Source of the DNA: Adiantum capillus-veneris
Lineage: Eukaryota; Streptophyta; Polypodiopsida; Polypodiales; Pteridaceae
Assembly: GCA_014529385.2 (NCBI GenBank)
Contig: CM043967.1
Location: 4,523,001 to 4,587,000, forward strand
Length of the DNA: 64,000 bases
Direction of reading: 5' to 3'
Shown: one piece after another, positions 36,801 through 47,144 of the stretch
Numbering within the stretch: the first letter of the stretch is position 1
Layout of the letters: the number at the start of each line of letters is the position of its first letter
Translations under genes and position numbers: made by a program
Notes under the pieces: generated by a model
The model's database searches: none
The model's input: only the letters and a program-made list of their open reading frames with translations
Told to the model about the DNA's origin: nothing

Positions 36801-37256
36801 TTTTCGGACTCAGATTGGGCTGGTTATTTTGACACGCGAGTGTCCACAAGTGGTTTTTGTTTCATGCTTGACAGTTCATGTATATCATGGTTGAGCAAGA
36901 AGCAACCTACTGTGGCCCTGTGGCTGAGTACAGGGCAGTCTTCACAGCTATGGTTGAGTGTGTATGGCTCAGACGCCTTATGGCTGATTTGGGTGTTGGA
37001 CAAGACACTGCCAACACCTATCTACACTGACAGTCAGAGCGCATTGGCAGTTGCGAGGAACCCAGTTTTTCATGCTCGCATAAAGCACATTGAGGTGCAT
37101 TACCACTATGTCAGGGAGAGGCTCTCAGTAGGAGAGATCAACTTGGCTTATGTGCCAACACAGGACAACCTTGCAGATCTTTTCACAAAGGCATTGTCTC
37201 GTGAGAAGCTTGAAGCTTTCCGCAAAGCTTTGGGCTTACTCCCCTTTGTGGACTAA
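33881..37256 (+). pseudogene. Copia Pol: protease, integrase, RT, RNase H
   Basis: The catalytic regions can be followed in order. Protease DSGAT is at 34088-34102. The pre-integrase LWHARFGHLNF lies near 34490. Integrase has FVTFIDDYSRHAWVF near 34747, LRSDRGGEYMS near 34880 and GVAERKNRSF near 34984. RT has WVYKLKCKPDGEIDRHKARLV near 35868 and YVDD at 36309-36320. RNase H has DLHAFSDSDWAGY near 36791 and YTDSQSALAV near 37020. Frameshifts near 34440, 34725 and 34860 and stops at 34950, 35407, 35751, 36231, 36429 and 36436 disable it. A compensated double frameshift (about 36912-37010) replaces the usual ALSTAEAEY-type RNase H strand. Confidence 0.92.
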
Positions 37257-37318
37257 TCATGTCCTCAGGGCATGGCACTTCCCTTTATTCATGTGCCAGC
37301 TCTCGTTCACCGCATCAC

Positions 37319-37331
37319 TCCAGGGGGGATT
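37319..37331 (+). other. Polypurine tract
   Basis: CCAGGGGGGATTT lies directly before the 3' LTR. This is where plus-strand DNA synthesis would be primed. Confidence 0.85.
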
Positions 37332-37554
37332 TGTTAACATATACATGTGGTAGTGATGTGTGTGAACACATTAGGACCGCCGGGGCATTTTTTCCCTCTT
37401 TAGGAGGTTTTTTCCCCCGAGCATTGTATATACGCCCATCACTCTAGGGCTATCTATCTTTCCATTGCACACTAAGTAACACAGTCTCTATTGTGTGCCT
37501 TGTCCTTCGTCTTCTCCAAGCTGTGTGTGTTTCTCTGCAACCCTGATTCCAACA
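37332..37554 (+). repeat. 3' LTR of copia element
   Basis: Begins TGTTAACATATACATG and ends GATTCCAACA, followed by the target duplication GTTAT. Confidence 0.93.
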
Positions 37555-37559
37555 GTTAT

Positions 37560-39430
37560 AGGATCAAGAAGAGGGGCAACTGGCAAGAATGAAGAATGAA
37601 TTCATGGAGTGAGATGCTCAGTATACTCAAGAGGGTAGGAGTATCATGACTCTGTTTCTGTGTACAAGTCTATGTTGGAACCCTACCACCCTCAAGGCAC
37701 ATGTAGTGTTTGATGGAAATTGTATTCTTTTCAAGTTAATATGAATTCTCTCAACTCACAATTGTGAGTATGGCAAGAAAAAAACATATGCAAGAATTCA
37801 AGCTATGGGTGGTTGCATACATAGGGATACAGGTCCTTGTTATTTATGTTAATAAAGAGCTAGGTTGCATTTATACACCCGTATTGAAAAAAATATTTGT
37901 ATAAAATGCTATTATATGCCATAATCTTGAATAATGGCCAAATACCCATTATTCAATCGAAAGATTTTGATCAAAGGATCTTTCGATAAAAAAAAAGTAC
38001 TTATATAAAGAAAAGCCGCCGATTTTGATCAAAATCGACAAATGTCTTTTGCATTGCAAATCTTTGAGAGACTACCCAGTTGGAGAGCTCCAATGCATTT
38101 ACCGATAGATACAAACTATTGAGGTACGATTTTTCACTTGTTTTTCAGAGTTGTGCCAGACTCATGTGGTGTGTAGCAGTTTTTCTCTCATCATAGAGTT
38201 GGCTTGCATGCTATAGGCCACTTCGTGGTGTGTATCCATACGACTCACTCCAGAAGTGAGTATCATGATGGTTGTGTATCCCCCAAAGTGGGGTGGTTAC
38301 CCATGTGATGGGATGTGGATTATGGTTTATGAATGTATATTGTGGAATGGTTTTTGGTTGGTGGATTATGCCAGAAGTGTAAGGGTAGAGATCCTATACC
38401 ACTTAATTTTCTTGGAAAGCATTGTTTGTGGATATGCAACATATTATATCATGGTTAGACTCATGTGCTATGTTCTCTTGGCAACATCGATACAAGATTA
38501 GACCCAACTACATTGCATAGTCCAAGAGAAAGGGTCAAGGACCTAGGGCTATGTTGGATGGGAGATGTTGCCTAGATCTTCTTTTTTGTTAAGGTTTTTT
38601 GTTGCCAAGGGTTGAATTGGCCTACATGGCTAGTGCATCGAGAGTTTTGCCTTGGCTTTGACTTAAACACCTAGTGTGGCACCAAAGAGGCATGGTGCTT
38701 AAACTGGTATGGGTGGTATTGATATCCTACCACTTGTTGGTATTTGGAATCCTCTCACAGCTCAGGCTCATAGAGCGAGGCAAAGTGGCTTCATTTGTAG
38801 TGTGAAATGGGATAGAGGTGTTCTAGCTCGCTCTCAGCAAAGTGAGATTCTCTTTGTTTGTAGTAGGAGCGGGTGGATGGGAGGACTAGTTGATCTCACA
38901 TAGGATCGGGTGCTCTTATAAGTCATTTTTTGTATTAAGGTTATGATGTTCTCAATTTTTATAGCATAAATTCATGGTTTGATTGTTCATTTAGTTGGGC
39001 ATTGAAATAATCTCATTTGTGTTTGCAATATGTCCATCTATGCACTCTATTTCACCATCCATTACTTTCTCTCTCCCCCTTTCCCACAAATGCTGTGTGC
39101 ACATAGATTCATCCTTCACTTGGTCATTTTCCATCTACGCTTCTAAACATACACATTCAAGGGTAGCACTAGTTGCTACGTATCCTTGGGTGCAGTCTGG
39201 CTCATGCCTAAACTCCATGCTAGGTCGGGGGCATGAGATTTCCCTCCCCTACGATGTTGCTTCTGCACTCTGATGTATCACTGAAATTGTTTTATGGATG
39301 AAAAGTGTAAATTATATAGAACCCCGAGGGAGGGGATCTCTCATTGATGGTGTTTCCCATGACAAGAGTGGGAGAGAGCTCTCCTACTATGGAAGGTAAA
39401 AGTTGTTGCCAAACGGGAACAAATTCATGA
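37560..39430. other. LINE tail remnant, then unassigned DNA
   Basis: The first 200-300 bases probably continue the interrupted LINE (a short RIKKRGNWQE frame), but the LINE's 3' end cannot be fixed. After about 37870 nothing coding is recognised. Two inverted-repeat structures lie at 37956-37987 and 38020-38037. An 81-codon plus-strand frame at 38256-38501 and a 64-codon one at 38709-38903 have no recognisable domain. Confidence 0.45.
37956..38037. repeat. Hairpin and perfect 18-bp palindrome
   Basis: ATCGAAAGAT (37956-37965) is the exact reverse complement of ATCTTTCGAT (37978-37987), with 12 bases between. Thirty-three bases later CGATTTTGATCAAAATCG (38020-38037) is a perfect palindrome. 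The GATTTTGATCAAA core is shared by both. Confidence 0.85.
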
Positions 39431-39700
39431 TGTTGCCAAATAGTTAAAAGTTGGAGAGGGAGACCCAAAAAAAAACGGAAGAAAATTCATGATGAGATTT
39501 CAATGCATGAGTCTATGATTGAAGCAATTAGCATGAATAAGCAAAGTCATGATGAGTTTTTGAGGCAAGATCAAAATAAAGCCCATGAGCAGGGACGAGA
39601 GAGCCTGTAGTAACAAAAGCAACAACAGCCTGTAGTAACATGAACAATGAATTGAAGCCACCAAGAGGAGAGCCACAAAGAGCAACCAACCAAGAACATG
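39420..39700 (+). repeat. Dispersed repeat, copy 1
   Basis: Shares long near-identical blocks with 60300-60570: GCATGRGTCTATGATTGAAG, then GCAAAGTCAYGATGAGTTTT, GAGGCAAGATCRAAATAAAG, and a less similar AAGGAGAGGYACAAAGAG-type end. Read in one frame it gives MIEAISMNKQSHDEFLRQDQ, so it may derive from a coding sequence of an unidentified element. Confidence 0.8.
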
Positions 39701-40900
39701 AGCATAGGAGGAGGAGCAAAAGCAAAGTAGGTGCGTTCATTCTGAAATTGTATAAGTGCTCATTGGAGAAACATCATAGGAGAAAGTGGAGCAACCAAAT
39801 CAAAGAAACCAAGCAAGGGTGTTGATTCACAAATTGTACAAGTGTTTTTTGAAGAGCTTATGTAACGATCGATGTCAAGCCTGCCAACTTGGACCATATG
39901 AAATGATAGGGCTCAAGAATGATAAAATAGAGGCATCAATCGATGATGAAGATGATAGATAAGAAGCAACTACCATCACCAAGAGCTCTTTTGAAGGAAA
40001 CCATAAAGTTTATCCAACTAGTTTGCCTTGATTGCTTCACTATGTATATGTTTAGAAGTAAAGAAATGATAGTGGTGTGGATTTTACTGCATATAGTGTA
40101 GCTTTTGTGCTTCATAGCATCTCTCCTCAAAGACTTCACCGAAGACTCTATGACCTTGCATCACAAATAAGATTTCGCATTAAAAGATATATGGAAGTGA
40201 AACTTTGCACATTATAATAAAGATGGAGAGAGATGCTTTTCGTTCATTGTGATGCTTGTGTTCAAAAAGAAAAAAGGCCATATTGATGTATGGTGTGGAC
40301 TTAGCACCGTTCCCCACATTTATAATAATACCGCAGGGAACATGCCCCTCCCTTGGCACTTTTGTCCCCTCCAGTGTTGAAGGGGGACTTATGCTTCTCC
40401 TCTGTTGTTGGAGGGACTTTTTTATTGTAAAAATATTGTAGATGTACAAGGAAGAACCGAATTTAACGATGTTATATAAAGACATGTATCATTCCACGTT
40501 GCCACGTTGTGATGTATTGTCCATGTGTACCTTTGTTGGGCATAACAAGTCCTTGTCACCTTCATCTAAAATCTTCTCGATAAAAATGATGTAAATTCAT
40601 TGGTTTAATGTATACATGATATAATCTAACAAAGTTTGAGATTGCATAAGGAAATCAAAACACAGAATATACGTTTACCTTTGATATTGGTTGTCTGCAT
40701 CTAAGTACAATCTTGGATGGATTAGTTGCTCGACCTTCCTTGCATTTTTCCATCACTTTCCCACTAGTATGTGTTGTGCCATTATCATCCCTTTCACAAC
40801 TTCCACCAACATGTTGACTGTCACATTCACTTTTTCTATCAAGCCTAGCATTACTTGCACTACTTTTGATGTTCTCGGTCTTAGGGTAGTTTGAATCTAT
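39701..40900. other. Unassigned stretch
   Basis: No gene was recognised. Short frames on both strands lack domains. The 40256-40441 plus-strand frame and its minus-strand counterpart are of random appearance. Confidence 0.45.
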
Positions 40901-40919
40901 CGGATTGTCTATCTGTAAG

Positions 40920-41636
40920 CTCACACACATACACAAACTTGCAGTCTTTGGGGCACCCCATTTGGCATACATATTGATCAAAGCACGGCCAAGCACGACA
41001 TCTTTCTCCAAGAGACCCTAAGCATGATATCTTTCTGCAAGAGCCCCGCTTCACATATGATGAAAACAACCTAGAGCTTTCTGGCATTTTCCTCGGGGAG
41101 CAAATCCTGCAATCAAGAGAGAGGCCATTGCTTTTGCATCTGCCAAACATGGATTAAATCTTTTTGGCCCTACCCTGTAGGGCAAATCCTCCAATTAGTG
41201 CATTCCAGGAGTCCACGCTCCGGATAGGAAGCATTTTGAGAAGTTCTAGTGCTCTCAAAACTACACCACATTTAGCAAACATGTCAACCAACCAAGGCAT
41301 TGCCAAGCACAACATCTTTTTCCAACAACCCTTGACTAACAATATCAGTGTGAGCTTTTATGCCCATATCAGCATCTTGCATAGAGCCACATGCTTTAAA
41401 GATGCACATGTATGTGAGCATCGAGAGAGAGTCCCTCCATTTGCATCGGCTAAAAACAGCCTAAACATTTTTTCCCTGCTCAAAGTTGTGCATATCTCAA
41501 ATCAGTGCACTCCAAGAGACAACGTTCTAGATAGGAAGCTCCTCAAGCACTTTCTGTGCTTTTTGAAGTGCACCATATTTGTCATACATATCGACCAAGG
41601 CATTGCCAAGGACAATATTTTTTGCAACAACCCCTG
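40920..41636 (-). pseudogene. Pentatricopeptide repeat (PPR) protein fragment
   Basis: Minus-strand frames show at least three degraded PLS-type PPR units. From high to low coordinate they are CASLKHVALCKMLI (41400); CLAMPWLVDMFAKCGVVLRALELLKMLPIRSVDSWNAL split by one indel (41320-41190); and DVVLGRALINMYAKWG (about 40995-40950). PPR proteins bind organellar RNA in chloroplasts and mitochondria, and plants have hundreds. Frameshifts separate every unit, and no start, transit peptide or DYW tail is seen. The upstream end stops at an LTR (41637). It is a dead gene fragment. Confidence 0.75.
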
Positions 41637-42243
41637 TTTTTTGGCTTTATATACATTGTAAGGTTTTAGAATCAATCATCAATAAAGTATAGCGTGTTCT
41701 TTTGTTGCTTATCTATGTATCGATTCTCTCTCTCTCTCTTTTCTCGTCCTGCTGCACCGGCCCCAAAGGTTGCATCCTCCATAGCTTTTTTCTCTACACA
41801 TGGTATCAGAGCCCAGGTGGGCCGTCAAAGCAAACAGAAGCCCGCATTCACTATTTTCGCATCAACCAGATGGGCACGCTACTGACACCCTTGTTTACCT
41901 GACAGGCTTCGCTCTCTCCCTCAATTCTTGGACGATATGTCTGCGTTTGGGTTGTGTTCACTTCTCTTTCGTTAAGAGTTGTTTTTTACTAATTTAGTGT
42001 CATAAGTATGTTTGTTGGTTTTGTCTATTGTCAAACACAATCGTATACTTCATATCAAAGCCTTGTTTTAGCCTCTCAGTTGTCGGTTACTGTCATGCTA
42101 AAAACTTTGTACGGGTTATAGACACTGCCACATAAAAAGTGGTAAGACCATTCTTTATTTTTTGGTTGAGTTCTGGTCTGTCTCACTCTGATGGTTGTTT
42201 GAGGGAAGTACACACACACACACACACACACCTATGCTACAGT

Positions 42244-42244
<1 letters not shown>

Positions 42245-42288
<44 letters not shown>

Positions 42289-42292
42289 GGGT
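42245..42292 (+). repeat. G43 homopolymer at the polypurine tract
   Basis: Forty-three consecutive G (42245-42287) are followed by AGGG and then the right LTR (TGTTGGG at 42293). The position is that of the polypurine tract, so the run may be an expanded one. A CA tract of about ten units lies just upstream (42212-42231). Confidence 0.85.
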
Positions 42293-42464
42293 TGTTGGGT
42301 ATGCAAGCCTAGTAATGGCTAGCCTGTTGTGGGAAACTCCCTTATAGCATGCAGGTGTAAGAGTCAGTTTGCATGGCCTTTTTTGGCTTTATATACATTG
42401 TAAGGTTTTAGAATCAATCATCAACTAAGTATATCATGTTCTTTTGTTGCTTATCTATGTATCG

Positions 42465-42466
<2 letters not shown>

Positions 42467-42542
<76 letters not shown>
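42467..42542 (+). repeat. CT tract inside right LTR of the miniature element
   Basis: About 38 TC units. The homologous spot in the left LTR (41725-41739) has only about seven. Confidence 0.95.
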
Positions 42543-42546
<4 letters not shown>

Positions 42547-42614
42547 CTCGTCCTGCTGCACCGGCACGCCATGGCTCCCCAAAGGTTGCATCCTCCATAG
42601 CTTTTTTCCCTATA

Positions 42615-43002
42615 GTTATCAAGGAAATATGGTGGGATTAACCTATCTCAAAAGGATTAACAGACTTATCCTTGTTAGTTTGTTCCACCTTTTATAACAT
42701 TCTCCTCTTTAGGTATAGGTTAGGGTGACATGGATGACAACTAGAGTCACCCCAGTTACCTATAATGCTGCTTGGAAACTAATCTATTGATTGTTTTCTT
42801 ATTGTGGATGCATATAAGGGTGCTCTCTCTCTGGCTTTGTTAAAGGAAGGACGTGTTCTCACATTTTGTTTTTCTCTAGCAGGACCCCAAAGAAACTATT
42901 ATCTGGCCTGCACATTAGAGATATGTTTCATTTAGTAGTGAATGACTATATATGTTGTGGTCTATGGTTCTTGAATTTTTTATAAAGTCTCATGTGCTAT
43001 TT

Positions 43003-43095
<93 letters not shown>

Positions 43096-43198
43096 CTTTC
43101 ATAACTTTCAAGTTGTGGCAATATGGGGTCGTGGCGTATTTTTAAGTTTCTTTAAGACTTTCTCACATTCCATTTGGAAAATTGGTAATGATGCAACT

Positions 43199-43285
<87 letters not shown>

Positions 43286-43445
43286 CTTTTCTCTAGCAGG
43301 ACCCCAGAGAAACTAAGATCTGGCCTGCACATTAGACAGATGTATCTTTTAGTGTGAATGACTAAATAGATATGTCTACTTGAAATGGATGTTGTGGTCT
43401 ATGGTTCTTGAATTTCCGTTGAAGTCTCGTGTGCTATTTTAGCCT
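42615..43445 (+). repeat. Duplicated block bounded by long CT tracts
   Basis: The stretch TTCTCTAGCAGGACCCC ... AAACTA ... ATCTGGCCTGCACATTAGA ... TGTTGTGGTCTATGGTTCTTG ... GTGCTATTTTA occurs at about 42870-43006 and again at about 43290-43443. CT tracts of about 43 units (43007-43092) and 40 units (43203-43282) lie between and at the edge. No coding sequence is present. Confidence 0.85.
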
Positions 43446-43853
43446 ATGTATATAAGAAACTCTCTCTCCTACATACATGGGTGGACGATGGCACATAGTG
43501 CACTTGAACACCAGAACCTAGGCTACAATACTTCTTCCATAGATATCTAGTTTATCTAAAAATCCTTGGATGGGGGGATGCCACACAACCATTATGGCTC
43601 TGTTTAGGTTGGTTTAAGGATTGTCTCCCATCCAAATTTACTTACCATGTTTAGTTGCTAGCTTTAGATGGCCTTGGTATCTGCTGGACTTGACCTTTCA
43701 ACCTAGCCTCTCTCACTTGCCTCCCTTCTTGTGATAAAAATGATCCCTAAACCCGAGGCAATACTCCTCTTGAATGATAGCTCAATTTTTTTGGAAAATT
43801 CCTCACATGACTCTATCACACATTTACTTTCCTTTAATGTCTGAGTCCTAGTG
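43446..43853. other. Unassigned spacer
   Basis: No motif was recognised. It leads into the unidentified coding remnant that begins at 43854. Confidence 0.4.
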
Positions 43854-44974
43854 ATGGCCAGCCTTGATGCAAATGAGAAAGAAGGACTCAAATACCTACA
43901 AAGCAGGATTGACAACTTGGCAGCCATAGAATGAGGGCACAAAGATGACTTGATGCAGTTTTCTTCTTTAGGTATCGAGCTTTCCAACTACCTCAGGAAG
44001 CTATGCGGGCTTACAACAGCCTTTGCCCCCTGTTAAACCCCCATCTCAATGAAAACCCCAAAGGAATGTTCTTTCGCAATCCAGCAGCCGTGGAAGCAGT
44101 CAATGGGTTTCAAGCAGGACTTTGCTCTACCAGTAAAAAGTCTTTGATGGACCTGGTCCCTAGGGTTTCTAAGATCTTCCCCTTTCTACCATCCAGACAG
44201 ATTGAAGTAGCAGGCAGGGCACTTCAACACCAGTTGTGGGAAATTCAAAATAAAGCCTTTGTGGCCTCTATTTCCATGGATACTTGGGTATACCTTGCAG
44301 GACTCCCAGCTTCCACAATGAAGATTGCAAGCTTGACATTGTTAAAGGAGAACAATACTTGGACAATGGAGATGTGATCAAGGCTCCTTTCTTTAGTATG
44401 AATTTTTTGAACTCTAAAGATGTGCGGTAATGGCGGGCATTTATGCTCGTACAAAAGGTACCATGACCTTTGATAAACAGAACATTGTTTTCTACTCTGG
44501 AGCGATTTGGAACATTTGTAGGCCATACATCAAGTGCACTTGCAAGTCACTAGATCCCAAGGCAATATGTGAAAGCAGCATTATCTGGTTTGACCACTCA
44601 GTATGGTACATCTTGAACCACCTATCTGACCTCTTTTTGACTCAGGTAGAGGAATACTACCTCCCCTTGATCTGCTCTTGGAGATAGTCAGGGTAGAGAT
44701 AGCATATTTACACTTTAGAACTTGTATGTACAACGCTTTGATTGAGCTAGAATTTTATGAGCCTGGGATCTTTCTGTCAAATCTCAGCACAACTAAAGGG
44801 ATAAAACATATACTTTCACTTCTTAAGCCTTCCCTTGAAGACTCTCCCTCTTTGAAGAGACCACTATTGTCTAATGTAGGATCTCAGTCTGTCACTTCCT
44901 TTTTGACTTCCTCTCCTCTTCTTGACTTTTTAGAGGGAAAAGAGAAATCTAGAAGCTTTGTAAGAGGGAGATGA
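43854..44974 (+). pseudogene. Unidentified protein-coding remnant
   Basis: Joined conceptually across breaks, plus-strand frames run for about 370 codons. It starts at an ATG (MASLDANEKEGLKYLQSRID, 43854), has one stop near 43931, and shifts frame near 44000 to AYNSLCPLLNPHLNENPKG and FQAGLCSTSKKSLMDLVPRV. It shifts again near 44310 to DCKLDIVKGEQYLDNGDV, then DKQNIVFYSGAIWNIC and LIELEFYEPGIFLSNLSTT, and stops at 44972. Composition and length are protein-like, and the frames abut without overlap in content. I do not recognise the family: no RT, integrase, protease, PPR or kinase motif. It may be a host gene relic or an accessory ORF of a transposon. Confidence 0.55.
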
Positions 44975-45285
44975 AAAAGCCTCCATGTTTGCCAAATGTT
45001 TAACTTTTGAACCTTTGTAATTTTCAGATGAGTACTACACCTACTGGAAAGTGCATTTTGCTAAAAATGTACAAGAATGTACCAAGGCTTGTTACTCCTT
45101 TTTGTTAACAAAATTTTGGATTTCTTTCTTCCCAAATCAATTTTCAAACATGTTTTAAAATCTATCTTGGGAAGAGATAGTATGATGGAAGTATGATCCA
45201 CCACTCTACTCTACTGAGTTCCTCACTTTTAAGTTTATCCCTAAATGTAAGTGCTCTGAATTCAGGCAATTTTGTAAAGACTTTG
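44975..45285. other. Short unassigned spacer
   Basis: Nothing coding was seen between the unknown remnant and the left gypsy LTR. Confidence 0.45.
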
Positions 45286-45490
45286 TGTTGGAGAGAAAGG
45301 GGGGAGACCGGTTGCTTAAAACAATTCAACACATGCTCACAAACATAGCCATCAACGTGTCAACCTCTTTCCCTAATTTCCAAGCACACACGCGCACACA
45401 CCTAGACTATGACACACACACAGACACCTCTTTCCCCAATTTCCAAGCACGCACACACACACACACCTAAACTATGGCGCACGCGCGCAT

Positions 45491-45530
<40 letters not shown>

Positions 45531-45620
45531 CATGGACACACACACACAAAGCATGGAATTGACATAGACAAGATTGTAAGAGTGTGCAAGAGAATTGTAA
45601 GAGATAGAGACTTGATTAGA
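45286..45620 (-). repeat. Left LTR-like repeat with CA-rich tandem units
   Basis: Contains two units of the form CCTCTTTCC(C/T)(C/T)AATTTCCAAGC, then a CA tract, CCTA(G/A)ACTAT and another CA tract, spanning 45362-45550. The same units recur at 53577-53725. The inner end of the repeat is uncertain. From 45620 to 46150 only non-coding sequence is seen. Confidence 0.7.
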
Positions 45621-46149
45621 GAGTACACATCAAATTAAGCATAGCAAGAAGAGAATCTGCAAGAGAAAGGCCTAAATCTAGCCCCAAACTCCACAACACC
45701 TATTCTTGTGGAGTTTGGTATTTAATATTTAATTTGTGAATTTAAGGTGCCAAAATTTGAGGCCCCTCTTTTACAACCACTTTACTTTTATAAATGAGTG
45801 AAGCTCATTAGTTCTTGCATGTCCCATAAGGGGAAGCTCCCACTACAATTATTTACAGAGCCATAGAAGCTTATTGAAATGAAAATCTAAAATACTGTGC
45901 GAGTACAGAACGGTCGGGAGGGTTATTGCCTGCGCCGCTTCGTCAACTCCCCACATTCCACTCTACAAAATCATCATCGTCATCTCGATTAGAAAAATAA
46001 AATAGACAGTACATAATTAACCATTACGCCAGCTATCCCAATTGCAGCTAACCACTACAACAGAAGGATGCCCAGCCTTGTAACATCCCTCTCACCAGGG
46101 ATAGCAATTGTCCTCAGTTGCTCAATAGAGCAATCAACTGGATAGTGAG

Positions 46150-46960
46150 TGATGGAAACTGTGGAGCAGGTCTAGAAAGTTGCGAAAAAACTTTTCAGGC
46201 ATTCATTTGGCATCCTCTCTAGGGTGGCCCTTGAAAGTCAAAAGGTACCAGTGCATGTAGTGGTGGTCTCGTAGTCAACTATTTTTTCAGGGATGAGTTG
46301 CTCTTCTTGGTCTACAAGTAGAGGTGGGTCTTCATAAATGTGATGTGTAGGTAGGGGTCCTTTGAATGGTCTTAAAAGACTAATGTGAAATACATTGTGA
46401 ATGTGCCAATGTGCAGGTAGGTCTAAACAAAAAGAAACACATTAATGACAACTGAAATTTTAAAAGGTCCATAAAAACAAGGAGCAAGCTTAATAAAGGC
46501 ATTTTTATCAACACTTTTGATCCTGCGTTTTTCAATGCAAAGAAAACATAATCACCTTCCTTAAACTAGTGTGCTTTGTGGTGCTTGTTAGCATGTTTAG
46601 TGTAAATCTCTTGTGAGTGATTAATTGCAGAATGCACACTTGCATAAACATCATGAAAGTCGGCAGTGAAATCATCAGCGACAGGCACAACATTAGAAAG
46701 ACGTGAAGCAGGAGTAGGAATAGAGTGACCATATACAACTTCAAATGGAGAATTACCCGTGGCAGTGTGAGTAGTGTTGTTATATGCAAATTGTAGAATA
46801 TGCAGGTAATCATCCCATTTCTTAGGTTGAGATGAAACATAAGCCTTTAACAAATCAATGATAGTGCAATTGGTGACTTCGGTTTGACCATTACATTCGC
46901 GATGGAATGCAAAAGTGAAGTCAAGTGTAGTGCCAAGATTTTCAAACAGTAGTCCAGAAG
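46150..46960 (-). pseudogene. Gypsy integrase C-terminus and chromodomain-like end
   Basis: The minus strand reads LGTTLDFTFAFHRECNGQTEVTN, LKAYVSSQPKKWDDYLHILQ and FAYNNTTHTATGNSPFEVVYG, the conserved C-terminal third of gypsy integrase. KHANKHHKAH and EGDYVFFAL follow (end of the GPY/F-like module). Past some stops there is a tail with ALVPFDFQGPP and CQMNA, in the position of a chromodomain. The catalytic D,D(35)E core is missing: the sequence joins directly to post-gag sequence near 46960-46990 (EYDHDDNPSPVPSGLLFENL). Confidence 0.82.
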
Positions 46961-47144
46961 GCACTGGAGATGGGTTGTCATCGTGATCATACTCGGGAAC
47001 ATATCCCTCACCGTAATTAGATTCCACTTCATTGTCGTCGGGATTAGCATCTTCGATGAGGTTAACAGTAGCACCATTGGGGCGGTTGTTGTTGAAGGGT
47101 TTTCGGCTTGGATTTTGGTTGACTCCATTGGATTGGCCATTGGA

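Larger units (their letters stand above)
32389..37554 (+). mobile_element. Ty1/copia retrotransposon, nearly complete, target duplication GTTAT
   Basis: A 5.17-kb element has 227-bp and 223-bp LTRs, an initiator-tRNA-Met primer-binding site, Gag, the copia order protease-integrase-RT-RNase H, and a polypurine tract. The direct duplication GTTAT occurs at 32384-32388 and 37555-37559. It lies in the tail of the plus-strand LINE. By hand alignment the LTRs differ at about ten positions plus small indels (near 5 per cent), so the insertion is not recent. Frameshifts and stops throughout pol agree. Confidence 0.95.
41637..42614 (+). mobile_element. Miniature LTR retrotransposon
   Basis: A partial left LTR (41637-41798) and a full right LTR (42293-42614) flank under 500 bases of interior. 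A canonical primer-binding site TGGTATCAGAGCCC lies at 41801-41814, and a purine-only tract precedes the right LTR. The interior has no gag or pol. The right LTR begins TGTTGGGTATGCAAGCCTAG, close to the minus-strand LTR start of 28581-30417, so the two are related. The left LTR lacks its first 80-odd bases, and no target duplication is visible. It resembles a terminal-repeat element in miniature or a large internal deletion. Confidence 0.8.

Noticed and set aside
45362-45550. CA-rich repeated units resembling a CRISPR-like spaced array
   Set aside because: Units are microsatellite-based LTR sequence, spacers are CA tracts, and the genome is a plant nucleus.
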